Shown here piece after piece: positions 40,186-54,118 of a stretch of DNA of 64,000 bases. The notes below the pieces were generated by a model that worked only from the letters and a program-made list of their open reading frames with translations, did not search any database and was not told where the DNA came from. Made by a program: the position numbers and the translations under genes. Each line of letters begins with the position of its first letter. The first letter of the stretch is position 1. This DNA is from Pithys albifrons albifrons (lineage: Eukaryota; Chordata; Aves; Passeriformes; Thamnophilidae). The DNA is taken from the NCBI RefSeq assembly GCF_047495875.1, contig NC_092465.1, forward strand, positions 6,472,160 through 6,536,159, in the 5' to 3' direction.

Positions 40186-43100
40186 GAGCCCTTGGGGAGC
40201 CAAGAAAAAGCAGGTTTGGCAGCAGCACTTTGTTGCCAGAAGAAATCAGGACAGTAGCAGCTTCTCCCCAAGGCCCCAGGAGAGGGATGTGCCCCCAGAG
40301 GCACCTCCTGCAAGTGTCCAGCACTGTCTCCAGCAGGGTGGTCACCAAGACATCACTGCTGGCGCTGAGCCCCAACTCCCTCAGGCTCAACTGCTCTTCT
40401 GGCTTCTGCCATCCATTTTTCTCCTCATCCTACTACTTATTACATTATTTCAAACAAGAACAACCTCAAAATAACTGTCTGTAAAACCAAACAACTTAAA
40501 TCTGAGGTGATAGGACACAGGACAAGACCTTCCAGCTCAAAGCAGCCAGCTCATCTCACCCTATGGGTTGTTTAATTTCAGGAGGTCTCTTTTTGTTTCT
40601 GGGGTGGCTGGAGGTTTTGTTTGTTCATGGTTTTGTTTTCACTTGGGTTTGATTACATATATGAATTAGAAAACATACTTACACTTTAATGCCTTTGAAA
40701 AGAAATTAGAAATTCTTGCCTTGTAAGCCAACATATTGTTTATACTGGTAAGTGATTAACCTTTTCTTCCCCTTTCAACCCTTAATATGCTGGAAATACA
40801 GAAAGAAGAACATTGATTTTAATAACTGTTAACATTTACACAGGGATTTCTGGCTTCAGCTATGACCACCTGCCTGACCAATCTTCTCCACTGCTGAGTA
40901 GCTCTCATTTTCTTCCATATAATCAAAGAACATCATTTAACCTCCAAAGTCCTATCACACAACCATTACTTCTTCTATTAAGGAAGGCAAGGCTGAACAA
41001 ATATTCCCACCACTTGGTGAAGAGGTTTCCAATAATCCCGAGCTCCCCACGGGATCAATTCTAGGAGTAGCTCACAAAAACACTGCATCTCCTACACTGA
41101 CAAATCTCTCTCAGAAGATGCTCCAATTCTCAAGTTCAAAGGCTTTTAAATTCTGTTTACTACCTCCAAAAGTTCCTCTGAACAATTTTAAAACCTGCAT
41201 CAAGATTTGTTAAGAATCCAGATGGCATTTAGCCCACTCTGGACTTTTACAGCAATTTTCCACTTGTTTTTAAATGGACTAACATTGCCAATCCCTACAA
41301 CCTATATGTGCTGCTTGTTGCCATGTAATTGCAGGTGCAATTGCATCTGCAGAGCTGAAATTTCTTTCCTGTAAATACATTATACATTATTTAATAGTAT
41401 ATATTGATATCAAAGTACCTATATATAGTATCCTTATAAATATATTAACTCGCTCCTTTACAAGGGCTGGCTCCAGTTCATTCCCATCTCTACAGCAGCT
41501 GCTCCAACACTGCAGTGGCAAACTCCAAATAGTACTAAGAAGGAACAGAAAAAAGAAGGTGGAGTGGAAACATGAGTAGACACATTCCTGAGTCAGGCAC
41601 ACAACTCCTTTGCAGATGCCAGCAAGTCCCTGTAGAAGAGTAAGTATTTAGACCTTAATTTTTGCATTCAAAACAATAGTAAAGCAGGGCAAATGATGAC
41701 AAATTAAACTAAACACAGTAACAATTCATATCTATTAAACAGGCTATGCAAATTCAGTCATACACAATGTTATCACAACTCATTTGTTTTAGTTACTTCA
41801 AATATTCATGTTTTAATGGAATAATTACTCAGAAATTCTGGCATGTATACAAGCATATATTTAGAGGCTCTAAAGATGCACAAAAAGAATCTTTTTGCAC
41901 TAATGTGCAGCTTGTCACAGTCTCCATGTAGGAGAGCTGAGGATGTGGCTGCATGGCCAAGTCAGGTTGGCACAAAGAGCAAAGCTCCTTCAGGAAGCAT
42001 CAATTCATCAGTGCAGTGACACCAGCAGCAATCCCAGCACACACCACCACCATCACCCTTCAGCACACACAGAATATTGAGACATAAAAGGGCTAAGTGA
42101 GCCAGAGACGCTTTGCTGAGCACCGAGGGCAGCCTGCCTGGCAGGATCCTCTTCACTGCCCAGGGTGTCCCTCACCACACTGGGATTGCTCCAAGTGTAT
42201 TCCACAGATCAGACAGAATATTTCCTTTTTTTTTTCATCTAATCAGAAAACCAGAAGTATTTCCTCATTGCTGTTTCAAGAGAACAGAATTTCAGAGTCA
42301 TTCAGATAAACAAAAAAATACCACATACTGTCAGAAAATGCACTTCTTAGATTTCCTTACTTGTCCACTCTGTGAGGCTGGCTGTGGCTTTTGGAAATGG
42401 AACTACTACTGAACAAAAAACCTTTCAAGGCTAGTCAAATGAAACACCTTTCTAATGTAAAAAACATTTCCCTCATAGCAACAATAACTTCAGACCAGCC
42501 TAACTGGGGCAATTTCAAAACAAGCAGGAGATACCACAGCAGAAGACCCACAGATAGCAAAGAGGATAAAAGTCCATTCCTACTTTCCTTTGATTTGCCA
42601 TCAGTTATCCTTGTAGTTTCATCTGCCTCAGGAAAACAGATTTCATTTGCCCTTACTTATAAAGTATACTTAATTTTTGAAACAGTTATAAAAAGTGGGT
42701 GTTTTCAAGGGATCTTTCTTTTTTTTACCAGTGAGCTGCAATGTTGAGCATCTTTACACCAGCAGTGCTTTGCTGTTCTCCGAGAGCATGGAAAAGCTAC
42801 AGAACACACACCTGAGTTAACTTGGAAACCCAGAGAGCCACCAGGATACACACACAGCCCTTCCCTTCTCTTCCCAGGAACACCAACATGTGAGAGTAGC
42901 TCTTTGTATGGTATGAGGCACAGAAACAAAAACTGCACATCAGAGAACTCGGTCCCTCCCAAGTACTTTTTAATATTAACATGAAGAGTTCAGTCCCATA
43001 CCATGCACTTGTCATCCACTGCTCAGCACCACAAAGGATTGGAGGGTTTCCAACCTATGGGTTGTGGTGCAGACAGGACATGGCATGGGAGGAAGGCTTT

Positions 43101-46100
43101 CCATACCTTCAGAAGAAAATTAAAATTTCATTTACTCTTATTTTCAATTATTCTGTAGAATTGTTAAAAAAGATATTTTTTTCTCTTTTCCATTAGCACA
43201 TATCTCTCCATCTGAGGCACTCACCAGGGTGCATAATTTTCCATCTGGAAGTACTTCCAGATACTAGGGAAGCTAAACAACTCTGAACACGGTGTCCAGC
43301 ACAGGGGCCTTAAAGAACTCACATTTAACACAGAGAGGAAAAAAAAACAACAAAAAGACCCAAGCACTACAAGTACTTTTACATTTAAATGTCAATTATT
43401 TGCCCAGGCCCATAGTGCAAACCAATAACACCAGTCCAGGCTCCAGACCCCACCAGCTCCCAGCTCAGCCCTTTCAGGCCACGTTAACTGAGCCTCAAAC
43501 CAGCAGTGACTGCCCTCGAGTGCTGCAAAACTGAATCAATCACTGCCTGACTGGCGAGAAGGTCCTGATTTATAGTGTGCCTGAGCTGACCTGAAGTAAG
43601 TGACAGCTCTGACTAAAAGAGAGGATCAGTGAAGCCAGAGATTAAGCTCTGTTTCAATAGAAACAGCCTACCAGATGCTTTCCACAAGTGAGTAGATATT
43701 TTAAAAGCTCAGGCTGTGATCCTGTGAATTGCTTAAGGAAGGGATATGAAAATCTGGAATATCAAAATAATAATATTAAAGGCTGGAAGCAGATTCTACT
43801 TAAGCTTTTTCATTTCTGCTTAAATTCTTTCAAGGCATGTTGACAGTCTATTTGCAGACAGTGCCTCCATACAGTGGGAAATTTATTTGAAGTAAAAATA
43901 TGGGACCACTGGCTCTTCTATTCCCATTTAAATCAACAAGACACCTCACACCGACTTCAGTGGGTTTCAACATATTCCCATTTTGCATTTCCTCTTTTGG
44001 AAAGAAGTAACAAGAGGAAAAAGGGTGCAGAGACTGTGAAGCAGGAGGAGCTGTTAGTTCAGTGAAAGGTTTCCACTTGTGATTGTATTTCATATACATT
44101 TGTCTTACAGAAAGCTACGTTTATTACCCCAATTTTTAATTTGAATAAAGACATTCATGAATAACAACTTGTTAGAGGTTATATGGACTGGATCAGTCAC
44201 ACCACATCAGGTACCTGTCATTGTGACATGGTCTCAATCAAGGACCAGAAAAACGCAATGTTTATTTTAAGTATTTATATCTGGTTTCACAGTTCCTACA
44301 CAGGGAGACACCTTGCACTGAGTTAGTCTACAAATCATTGAAGAGATGCTGAAGGATTTATCCTTCAGTGAGGCAAGGAGTAATTAAGTAATCAATTAAA
44401 TGTAGGAAACCATATATATTTGAGTCTCCAAATATAAATATAAAATATTTATATTGACCTCAGAAGTTTTTAATATATAAAGCATTATCTGCTTTAGTTA
44501 AGGTAACAGGTCATGCTAACCCTTAGATAATGAAAATAAACTTGGTTATGGTTAAAAGGTTACATTTGTCTGCATCCTTCATCAGACTTCAGAAGAGAGA
44601 CTGGCCATAAACACCACTAATACTTAGGAAAATTCTCCAGGCAGCACTAAGTGAAGCATCAAGAAGGCAGGAAGAGGGAACACTTGACCCCCACCACATC
44701 AACAGAGGCTCCAGCACATCACGCAAACAAATCTCTCCAGTTTAACCTTTGCAAACACACACGGAAGTGAAGAGTTTCTCTCGTTTCTCCATCTGGGATT
44801 TCACTAATTCAAATTTTGTAGATAAATGACTGTTTGCATTTCACCTTAACTGCTTCGAGGTAAGCATGATCTTGAGTTATCTGGAGAGGCACAAGCATTT
44901 CTCTTTCCTCAACAGCAGATCTACTGAGTGAGGACAGCCATGACCTGGCAGGAGGTACAGAAGCTCACCCAAGTTCTCCAGAGCTGGAAAGGTGAGACAG
45001 TCCCCATCTGGAGCTGCAAAGGTCAAGGGATTCCTCACAACTTAAGGATCAGGATGAACAGAAAGTTCTCTATTATAGAAAACAAAACACTGGAAACAGT
45101 ATTTGACTCTTGAGCATCCCCAGGGAATTCATTACAGCATCTCACTGAAATGAAACATCAACAGTGGTTTCCTGAAAAGCAAACGTAACTTTTATCTTTT
45201 CCCCACTCTCTTCAGATGTTTCTTGCATTTCTCTCCCACTGTTTTCCTACTGGAAATCCCACTTCATTAAGAGAACTAAAGCCATCATCATCCCTTATTC
45301 AAGTATCTTCACAAACTGTGCTTCCTCTCATGGCATCTCAAGTGTAATGTTAATGGCTGTGGGAGATCGAGTTTATCTTTTGGTCTTCAAGCAGGTAGTT
45401 CATCATTCAACTTTGCATTATTGGACTATGGTTAAATGTTATCTGAAGTCCATAATTCTCTATTTACTTCCTTTGCTCTCTCCTCTTTCTCTGTGCATGG
45501 TTTTCTCTTAGGAAAATGCAAATTCTTTCAGATTAAGCTTCCCTATTTAAAACTGAATATGGTATCTTACACTCCAGGTACTGCTCAAAGGCAAAGCAAA
45601 TATTCCAATTCGGTCATCAAAGAGGGGGAAAAAAAGGAAGAAAAGTTAAAAATTATTTTTAATTTATATTTTTGGGCTTGAATCCTTCTAGAGGTCAAAT
45701 ATTTCACTCCTCCTACAGAGGGCTTGCAGTAAGCTGGAAACAGCACTGGTACAATTTTTCCCTCCAGTCCAGCAGTGAATCTTAAGTCAAGGTTTCCTAA
45801 GAATAGCTTTTGGGAGAATTAGGACATTTTGGGATGTGAACTACATCTGCTGGTTAGGACTCACCTTCCATAGGGTGCAACAGTGGAAGTTATTTGATTC
45901 CATGGATTTTAAACTGCCTCATACAAGCTCATTTTAATGTCACCCCTTTCAGAAGTTTTTAAGTTTGTGTGTCCCCACACTAAAACATACAAAGAGGTGT
46001 GACACTTCTGCCAGATCACAGCCTGTGCTCTTCCCCAATACTCAAGGACTCTACACACTTGTCACAACAAACACTTTCTGCTCCTTTCTTCATTCTTCTT

Positions 46101-46773
46101 TTCCAGACTTTCCAACCTCTCCACCGCACTTCCCCAGGATGCAGCAGAGCCCCAAAGCTCCGCAGAGCCCAACCCTGCAGGGCTGCAGGGGCTCCGTGCC
46201 CGGAGCTCAGACAGCCCCCAGCCCTTCCAGCACTCCACACCAACCTGCTCTGCTGTTCAGCAATCTGTGCTTCCCCCAAGGCTGAACGCAGGAAAACCCT
46301 CCCCCCCTAATCCTTCCCTGCAGAAGCAGATGCCGTGGCACCTCAAAGCACACAGGATTACATCAAGTGCACGGCTCTCCACTGAAAGGCATATGTACAG
46401 ACAACTCAGAATACACTGATACAGGTTTTAGGGAGATCAAGAGCAACTGTGAAGACAGGAAGGAATCAGAAATCCCTAATATCTTCTTTTCCATTCTGGT
46501 AACAGGATTTTTTTTTTCTTGAACTTACTTTCTTAGTACTGCTCTACAAATAACAAATGAGAATCCATCCAAATCTCTCATGAAACCATGCAAAGCATAA
46601 AAAACGTCGTATGAAAATGCAAAAACAGCCTACCAAATAAAAACAGCAACAACTTCCTCAGTTACAGCACAGTCCCTTGAAACTCAGCTACATTAACCTT
46701 TATTTCATGCCAGAAAATACCACTTGCAGAAGCCTGAACACTCCCTTCTACACCAACAGCCCTGTGAGATACA
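40186..46773. other. Non-coding DNA, no gene recognised
   Basis: About 6.6 kb with no supportable exon. An AT inverted repeat lies at 44431-44455, and pyrimidine-rich patches at about 45190-45260 and 46075-46140. The proline- and serine-rich frames at 45965-46310 are open on both strands and reflect a local GC-rich composition rather than a gene. Confidence 0.55.
44431..44455. repeat. AT-only hairpin
   Basis: AATATAAATAT and ATATTTATATT form a perfect 11-bp stem around AAA in a very AT-rich setting. Confidence 0.75.
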
Positions 46774-46806
46774 CACAGAATCATTTAGGTTGGAAAAGTC
46801 CTTTAA
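46774..46806 (-). mobile_element. CR1 3'-terminal remnant (minus strand)
   Basis: CACAGAATCATTTAGGTTGG followed by AAAAGTCCTTTAA matches the extreme 3' end of an avian CR1 in reverse complement. Homology is then lost. Confidence 0.7.
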
Positions 46807-49800
46807 TTAAACTTAAGATCAAGAATTTACAAAGTAATCAGAATATGGAAATCAGAAATCAGGCATTTTTCATCTCAGTAGGATGAACAGGTACAAGCCA
46901 ATGACTGGAGACTCTAGTTTCTACCTCTGTAGTTTCTACCTGTAGTTTCCACACAAAGTTTCACTCATTACTCAAATTATCAGTTAGAAAGGAGACTGAA
47001 GTCTTATTTTCTAATGCTACTTTTCTTGATCTCACAGTGGCTCATAAGTGTGGCTTTATTAGAAGAATTTTGGGTTTCACCTCACATCAGATAAAACCAC
47101 TCTCTTACTTCTCTCTGTACAACTTTGAGCAGAAAAGACAAAATCAAAAATAATGCTGTCACAGCAAAAATAAAAAATTCATAATGAACTGCAGAGACCT
47201 ATTGTGACTCTTTGGTGCTTAAACCCAGAAGGATTTTTTCATTTATTAACACTCCATCCTTGTTCAACAGCATACTAATGAAGTTAATCTAAAGGCTAAA
47301 TTTCAATTATGAATCACAGAACCGCATCTCTGCTCCCTGATTGCTCAGATAATCTGAATTAAGCCTTCTCCTATACAGAGCACAGTGGCTGACTGCAGAT
47401 AAAAGTTCCCCAACATCAAAAATATTCAGTCCAGAAGGTAAAAATCTGACAAACACCTGTTTTCCCATCCATTCGATAACTCTCTGGCAAAGTAATGATT
47501 TCTGGTAACCTGACAGACTGTTCGCTCCCCTAAAATACGCTGCACGGGCTTGAACAATAAAAGGAACTGCAAATGTTTAAATCTCTCAGGCTTACAGCCA
47601 AGACAAAGTCCTCAGCCAGTGTGAAAAAGGGTTTCCATTTGCTAAAATAATTTAGGAGAAAATGTTTTCCTCTTGAGTACCTGTGATGTATTTGTCCTGC
47701 AACAAAACCCCAGAGAGCCGCCAAGGAAAAACGAGATCAGCGAGAGGCTGCACCACTTGACCATTAATATGCACGACTAGAGACCAAAATGTGGCATTTC
47801 ATGACGTGTCAACACAGCTCAAATAAGGAGTTGAAGCTGCAGAACTAGAAAAAAACACCAAATATGAGTAATAACAGCGACCTGGATCATTTGCTTCCAA
47901 TTGCTTCTGCAAACACAAGAGTGATGACGCTCACAAGAACACCAGACCGTGCTATCTCCTGTCTGAAAGACTGATAGGGAGGGAACGGTGCATCTGCTTT
48001 TTAACAAGACAATAAACAGAAGCTGGACAGCCAGTCTTTAGTCCTTAGCAGAGAGAATGAGGTACCGAAGGGCTGTTGGCTTCTCAGAGAAGCCCAAGGA
48101 GCAAGAGGGAATCAGAAGACAGGATGCCTTGAGCTCCACCTTAGAGCAAACCTTGGTCAAAGAAACCAGAACCTTTCGGATGATCCCTCAGATGTGTTTT
48201 CACCATGAAGTGCACGTGGTTTCATGAGAATGGAACAACTCTACGGTCCATTCCTCCATTTGCCATGGAGAGGAAAACACAGAAAGAGTAAATGCACCAT
48301 AACCAACCATGACCTGACCATGTCTAGGAGTAAAAACTTCGAGGAGGTTTTGTTTCAAATCTAGGACACAGCAGGATACCCTGCTGCTTTCCACACACCT
48401 ACCAGCTCCTTTTCATGCTCCAAGGGAGTTGAGCTCACAGGGAAGACTCCCAGGACTTGCTACTCTTCCACAGCACTAAAACACAGGTCGGGTATACTCA
48501 GCTGCTTTTTCACTGAGCAGTAAAGACTCTTCTTTCCTCTTTCAAGTTAGACAAAGTCAGACATACATACCCACACCTTCACAGCAGCCACTGCACTACT
48601 GAAGCTTTCTGCTGTCCTAAACACAAATATTAATCCCTACAGTTCTTCAATTCCAGCCTCAGCCTACTCATGTCCCTTTTCACTGCCTTTACCCTTCCAG
48701 TACATGTCACCCAGTGGGAAGTTATCAGTGTCCAGATGATCCTCAGATCATGGAAATAAATTCTTATCATTAAAAAAAAATCAGTTTTTTTCCAGGTGAT
48801 CCAGATATTCATAACGTTCACTACTTCAGCAATATTGATACTACAGCACTGATACATATATGCAAAACCATTGGCAATTACATCCTTCCCAAGCCTAAAA
48901 TCTTCTCATTGTGTTTGAGTGGATGCTGTGCAAGTTTTCCTCTGTGCCTTAGTCCTTAAATGAGCTGTTTCTCAGCAACAGGCTCACACTTGTCAGACTG
49001 AGCACCAGGCACGTCTGTGTATGCTTAGCAATATGCTTGGTGGAAGTTGTCATTCATAGTTTTTACTGAAATACATCTTAATTGAGTAGCAGCATTACAC
49101 CACAAATGAGCCAGAAAAAAAGGCCAGCAATAATGACAGACCACTAGAAATAATCTGTTGCCTTCTGGGTAAACTGCTCAATGCTAAAACTTATTATCTG
49201 CAAAAGCACCTTTTGAATCACTTTTGTTTCGCCCTGTGGAATACCTTAATGTTTCCACTGGTAATAAAATTTCTGTCTTGCAATACTGCCCTCGTCTATA
49301 ACACTGCAAGAGAAGGGAAGGAAAACACAGAACCACCGTTATTATTAAACCTTTAAGTTACAGAGTTAATTCCAGCTAAACACTTTTATCTGTTGCACTG
49401 CTTATATGAAGTGGGTTTTATTTTTTCTAGAAGGAAATCTAATTTTTGCAGCCGAGCGTCAAACAACTCCATGGCCATCCATGTCTGCACCGACTCCACT
49501 TGTGCTCCAAGTAATCTGTTAAGCAGCACATCCCCAGCTGGGGACTGTAATTAGGGTGCAAACTGCCATACAATCCCCTTGCCAGATTGATGAAGGAGAC
49601 CTCTTACAAGGTGATCCAGAAGGCAGCGTTGAGATCATTAATCATTTATCCGTCGAGGAGAATACAAAAAGCTCTGCCACCAAGAGCACTGCACTGCAAA
49701 AGTATCTTGACAAAACCAACTCCTAAAAAAACTAGTGAAATTTTAATTAAAAGGTCAGACATTAGGGACTATATTATTTTTAAAAGTTTTAGCTAAGCTC

Positions 49801-52800
49801 ACATGAAAAAAGGCTTTATGCAGATGCCAGAATCTGACACTCCTACTTTGCTACTCCTTTTAAACGCTTGGTAACGATCAGCTCAGAGGGTTTTCAGCTC
49901 TGCAAGCAGCATCCCCAGATAGCAAACAAATGTAAGAGTAATCTACAGAGCAAGCTTAAATACACCTCCAGGCTGCCAATATTTCAACCTGCAACTATTT
50001 ATTTTCAGGGATTTGAATCCACAGAAGATGCAAGTATTTTCTACAGTGTATAATTGCAGATATTGCTGGCATAAAAATTCGGTCTGCAGGGAGAGCACCA
50101 GATCTTGAACACCTGCCTAACAGGGTCCTCACTGTCCATCCTGAGCACGTAACTCTTGGCTCTGCCAAGTATCAAATGAATTTTTTAAATAGGCTTACTA
50201 TAATGAAATACCTCAGGTATTTAAAGCTGAGTTTAAGCTTTAGTGTTTCCCCTCCTCACTGTTATTTGATCCAACAAGCAAACCCACACCGTCCTTAGAG
50301 AACTCGTGAAACTACCAAGAGATAAAAATGCAAACATCAAGATAACTTATGTAGTCTAAGGGTATACTGCAAGAGTTTGAAGAATTTTTCTTTGGAAACA
50401 ACTTTTTAGCCTTCTTTTGTATGCAACCTCACGTTTCACTTACCACACACCACCCAAGATCATCAGCATGAGGAGTTTCTCAGCTCCATCCATCAGCCTC
50501 ACACACCTTCCACCTGAGCCCTGCAGGGAGGGGAGGAGGAACATTCCCCTTTCTTCCCCACACCTGGAATTAGCTGGAATTTAATAGAACTGCCTAGGAG
50601 ACTTCTGCTGCTTCAAAAGCTATCAAAATCTACCCTACACAGCCATCTACCAGATGAATGGAAAATACATTTCCCTGTAGAATGTGCAATAGGGAGGGAA
50701 CATAATCCAAACACATCATTACATCGTCCAGCAGGATTTGCTTACACACTCTAAAAACTCTCCCAGTGAAGGCAAGCTCCCAGTAACTTAGCCAAAGGAG
50801 CAGTCAGCAGGCAAGTATTCTTTTATTTCTTTTTAATTGAAAAAGCCAAATCTAAATCCTTTTCCACAGATCATCAAGATGCATAGATGAAATCAAGAGA
50901 ACAAAAAAAATCTACCACCTGTGGCAATGAAGTTAAACCAATTTAAATATTTAAAAAGCATTCTTGTTTGCAAATTATAATGATTTTCCCATAATTCTTC
51001 TCATTCCCTAGAGACAAAAAGATTTTTCCAAAAGAACACAGGGAGGAAGGCAAAGAGTAGGGAAGGCATCTCAGGAGTAAGGAAAACCAACAAAATTTTT
51101 AGCATCAAGTGCTTTTACAATGAGGACTTTTTTGCAAATCTAACTGTAGACAAACAAAGCTTTTTATTTGTTTCTTCAACACTGGGAATTTCTGATTTCC
51201 AAAACCCTTCCTTGCATGAATAAGCATGTAAATAATCTGAATATATGAGAGAAGGAAAGCAGAAATAGCTTCATTACCATTAGGCAGAATCTTACAGGCA
51301 GCTGTGGAAACCCAAGTTTCTTAAAAACCATTGCCATGATGAAAAAGCACAACCCATTTCACCAGCGAGTTCCATCATATGTCACTGATTCCTTCAATAT
51401 TTACATTCCTCCAACACAGCCCGAACTAACAAGAAGAGCTCAGCAACACAGTGCACAAGATAATTCACACATTCTAAGGCACCACATCTTTTTTAATCAG
51501 TCAGTAACGTTAAAACATCACCTGGGAGAATGGAGCATAACTTGCAAAGACAGTGGCTCAAACCTGAAGTTTGCAAAGATGAAAAATCAAAGTGTGGCAT
51601 CATTTTGGCTGCCAGAAAAATCCAGCAGAGACTTTTAAAAAATTGTAAAAATTAAAAAAGGTTCTCTGCACTGGATGGCCCAAGGCAAGCCCATGTGTAC
51701 AGCAACATCCAGCCCTGCTGTGAGTGTTCCTCGAGGCTTGACCCTGCACAGTGGGACAGAAAGCATCAAACACAGCACACAGCTGAGGTCATGCCATGAT
51801 GCTCAGACACTCAGGGAACACCCCAGTTAACAGCAGTTTGATCTTATTTTGGAGCAACAAGAGAAAAAACCTGCCCCACCTCCACTGTTTGAGTCTTGCT
51901 GTATCATCACTTACAGGCATTAATATTGCTCTCCTCCTTAGGCAAGTCCTGAAAGACTCTGATCCTTTATATCCTTTAAAGGGAGCAATTAATGCTGCTA
52001 TTCAAAGTTTCTGACCTTTAGCTCTCAGTCCCAGGAGTGTTATTCAGATTTTTCTTTTCAAGCTTAGCAGAAAATAGTAACTATCTGCATCTTCCTAAAG
52101 GCAGACAGGCATTAATCCTATCCTCAAATTGGAGTCCATTTTGGAAAAGTTAATTCCCAGATTTAACACCTCCAAATGCATTCCTCTGCAGAATCAGATG
52201 CTTTCAAATTCTGTCCTTCCAAATTACTTCAGTTTAGGTTCTGCCTTCCAGAGGCATTTTGGCAGATCACTTTGAACATGTTTGCATTGCTCATCCTTTC
52301 TGCAATAAGTTTTGCATCCCATCCTGCATTCCCCCTCATCACCCTCTGCAGGAGGAGGACTCTTGCTATGAGTATTTGCAGTGAAGCCACTGCCAAGTTC
52401 CATTTTCTTTATTCCAGCTAACACCACTTCCCACTCAACCTTCCTGTCCCACTTTTTTCCCCACAGTTTCTTACTCAGCTGCCCTGTTGCTTCTTCCAGG
52501 ATTATTCACGAGCATCCCAGAACCAAAAAAACATATCTACTACTTGTTGTCTTCATTTAATTTGTACTTTCAAACTGTCAACCACAGAGGCTGATTTGAC
52601 ATCTAGAAAACCAAGAGAGTATGTCATGTTCAGAACCACCACATGAAGTGTCTTGCATTTTCTTTTCAAAGACTAATTAACATATGTGGTCTTTTACAAG
52701 GTGTCAAACACCTCACACACACCCCCTGGAAACAAAAAAACAAAAATAAACAAACAAAACAAACCCCACAAATAAATCCTATTCCTCTCCATTCCTCTCT

Positions 52801-53220
52801 CAAAAAAAAATCAAATCTAATAATTCTAGCCCATCAATACCTTTCAGCTTTAAACCTTCGGTGACAAGAAAGTCGTTGCAGCTCATCTGGAAGACTCACA
52901 AGCTGGTATTTCTCCAGACCCAGAGAGAGGGTATTGCACAGCCAAGACTCTTCCAAATAGCCAGGAGAAAAAGCTGCCCCTGCTTAACCAGAGAGCGAGA
53001 CAGGCTCAGCCAGAGCTGCACAGGGAAAGGGCAATCAACCTGACAGTAAAAGTAATTAGGGTTATACTTCCTGCCAAAATTAGACAGGATATACAACAAA
53101 CCAATTTGACGGGATATGTTACCATTGATATTCCTCAATATATAAAAGGGGTTGGGGATCGGCTTTTTGAAGGGTGGGAGTAGAGATTTACATATTTTAA
53201 GGGAAAAAACAAATCCTGAC
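46807..53220. other. Non-coding DNA, no gene recognised
   Basis: About 6.4 kb of AT-rich sequence without a supportable exon, RNA gene or transposon. An A-rich stretch lies at 52729-52764. Confidence 0.55.
52729..52764 (+). repeat. A-rich simple sequence
   Basis: An AACAAAAAAACAAAAATAAA-type run. No retroposon body was recognised next to it. Confidence 0.65.
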
Positions 53221-53720
53221 ATACTTCCATCACTTCTGTCTCCACCCTGTTTGTTCATTAAAGTTTCTCCTCTCCCTTCTAGTTCCTATTTCCATCAGTC
53301 ACAGTGACACAAAACATCCTCTTTTTGTTGCAGCTCTCACTAAAATTAAACTCTAATAATGTCTCTTTCTCAGGTCTTTTCTTCCCTCCTTGTCATTCAG
53401 AGGCTTCGGGTCATTTGCTTTCTGAACACATTTCCAGTCCAAGTCTGTTCCTCAACACCAGCTCACTTCCCTGCCTCTCCTCTTTCCACTGGCACTCACC
53501 AAAATTCCTTCCCATCACATCACAGCTCCATTCCCAGCTGCCACCATCTCCTGGTTCTCACTCTCACATCCCTTCTCTCAACACCGATTTTCATCATCTT
53601 TGCAAACATTCCAGTATGAGCAATTTTCTGTCCTTTTAAACACATTCTACTGTTCACCTTTCTATAAACTACCCTCTCCCTGTCAACTTGCAAAGCTTCT
53701 CTCTACCTGCTCATTCCCAG
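53221..53720 (+). repeat. Second pyrimidine-rich tract
   Basis: About three-quarters C+T on the plus strand (15 purines in a counted line of 60), with the same strand polarity as the tract at 13711-14208. Repeated CTTCC, TCTCC and CACTC words occur without a fixed period. I could not align the two tracts by eye. Confidence 0.5.
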
Positions 53721-53998
53721 GTTTGCTCCAGAGCAACACTGTCCCAAGCACATTTCACTTGATCATTTCTGTAGCCTGACCAAACACCTCACACCCATTT
53801 CACTCATCCCTGTGTTCAGTAAAACAAGACAAAATAATAACGTACTGTCACAACCTCTGCAAAGAAATCCTCCCCCACCAAATTCAACTCTCAAGCTCCA
53901 GAGACACCAAAAAGAAATCTAGAAATGAGATGGCCTAACAAAAGCCTCATAAAATAACTTATATGAGAGCTACTCTATCCAATGTATGTGTTTAAGAG

Positions 53999-54118
53999 GA
54001 TCACAGAATGGTTTGGGTTGGAAAGGACCTTAATGACCATCTTGTTCCAACTCCTGCCGTGGGCAGGGACACCTTCCACTAGACCAGGTTGTTCAGAGCA
54101 TCATCCAGCCTGGTCTTA
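53999..54118 (-). mobile_element. CR1 LINE fragment (3' end, minus strand)
   Basis: This is the reverse complement of a CR1 3' end. It carries GATCACAGAATGGTTTGGGT, ACCATCTTGTTCCAACTCC, GGGCAGGGACACCTTCCACT, AGACCAGGTTGTTCAGAGCA and CCAGCCTGGTCTTAAT. It is about 120 bp and 5'-truncated. Confidence 0.92.

Noticed and set aside
45965..46310. Frames of 87-106 codons as exons
   Set aside because: Open on opposite strands at once and proline/serine-rich; composition explains them.
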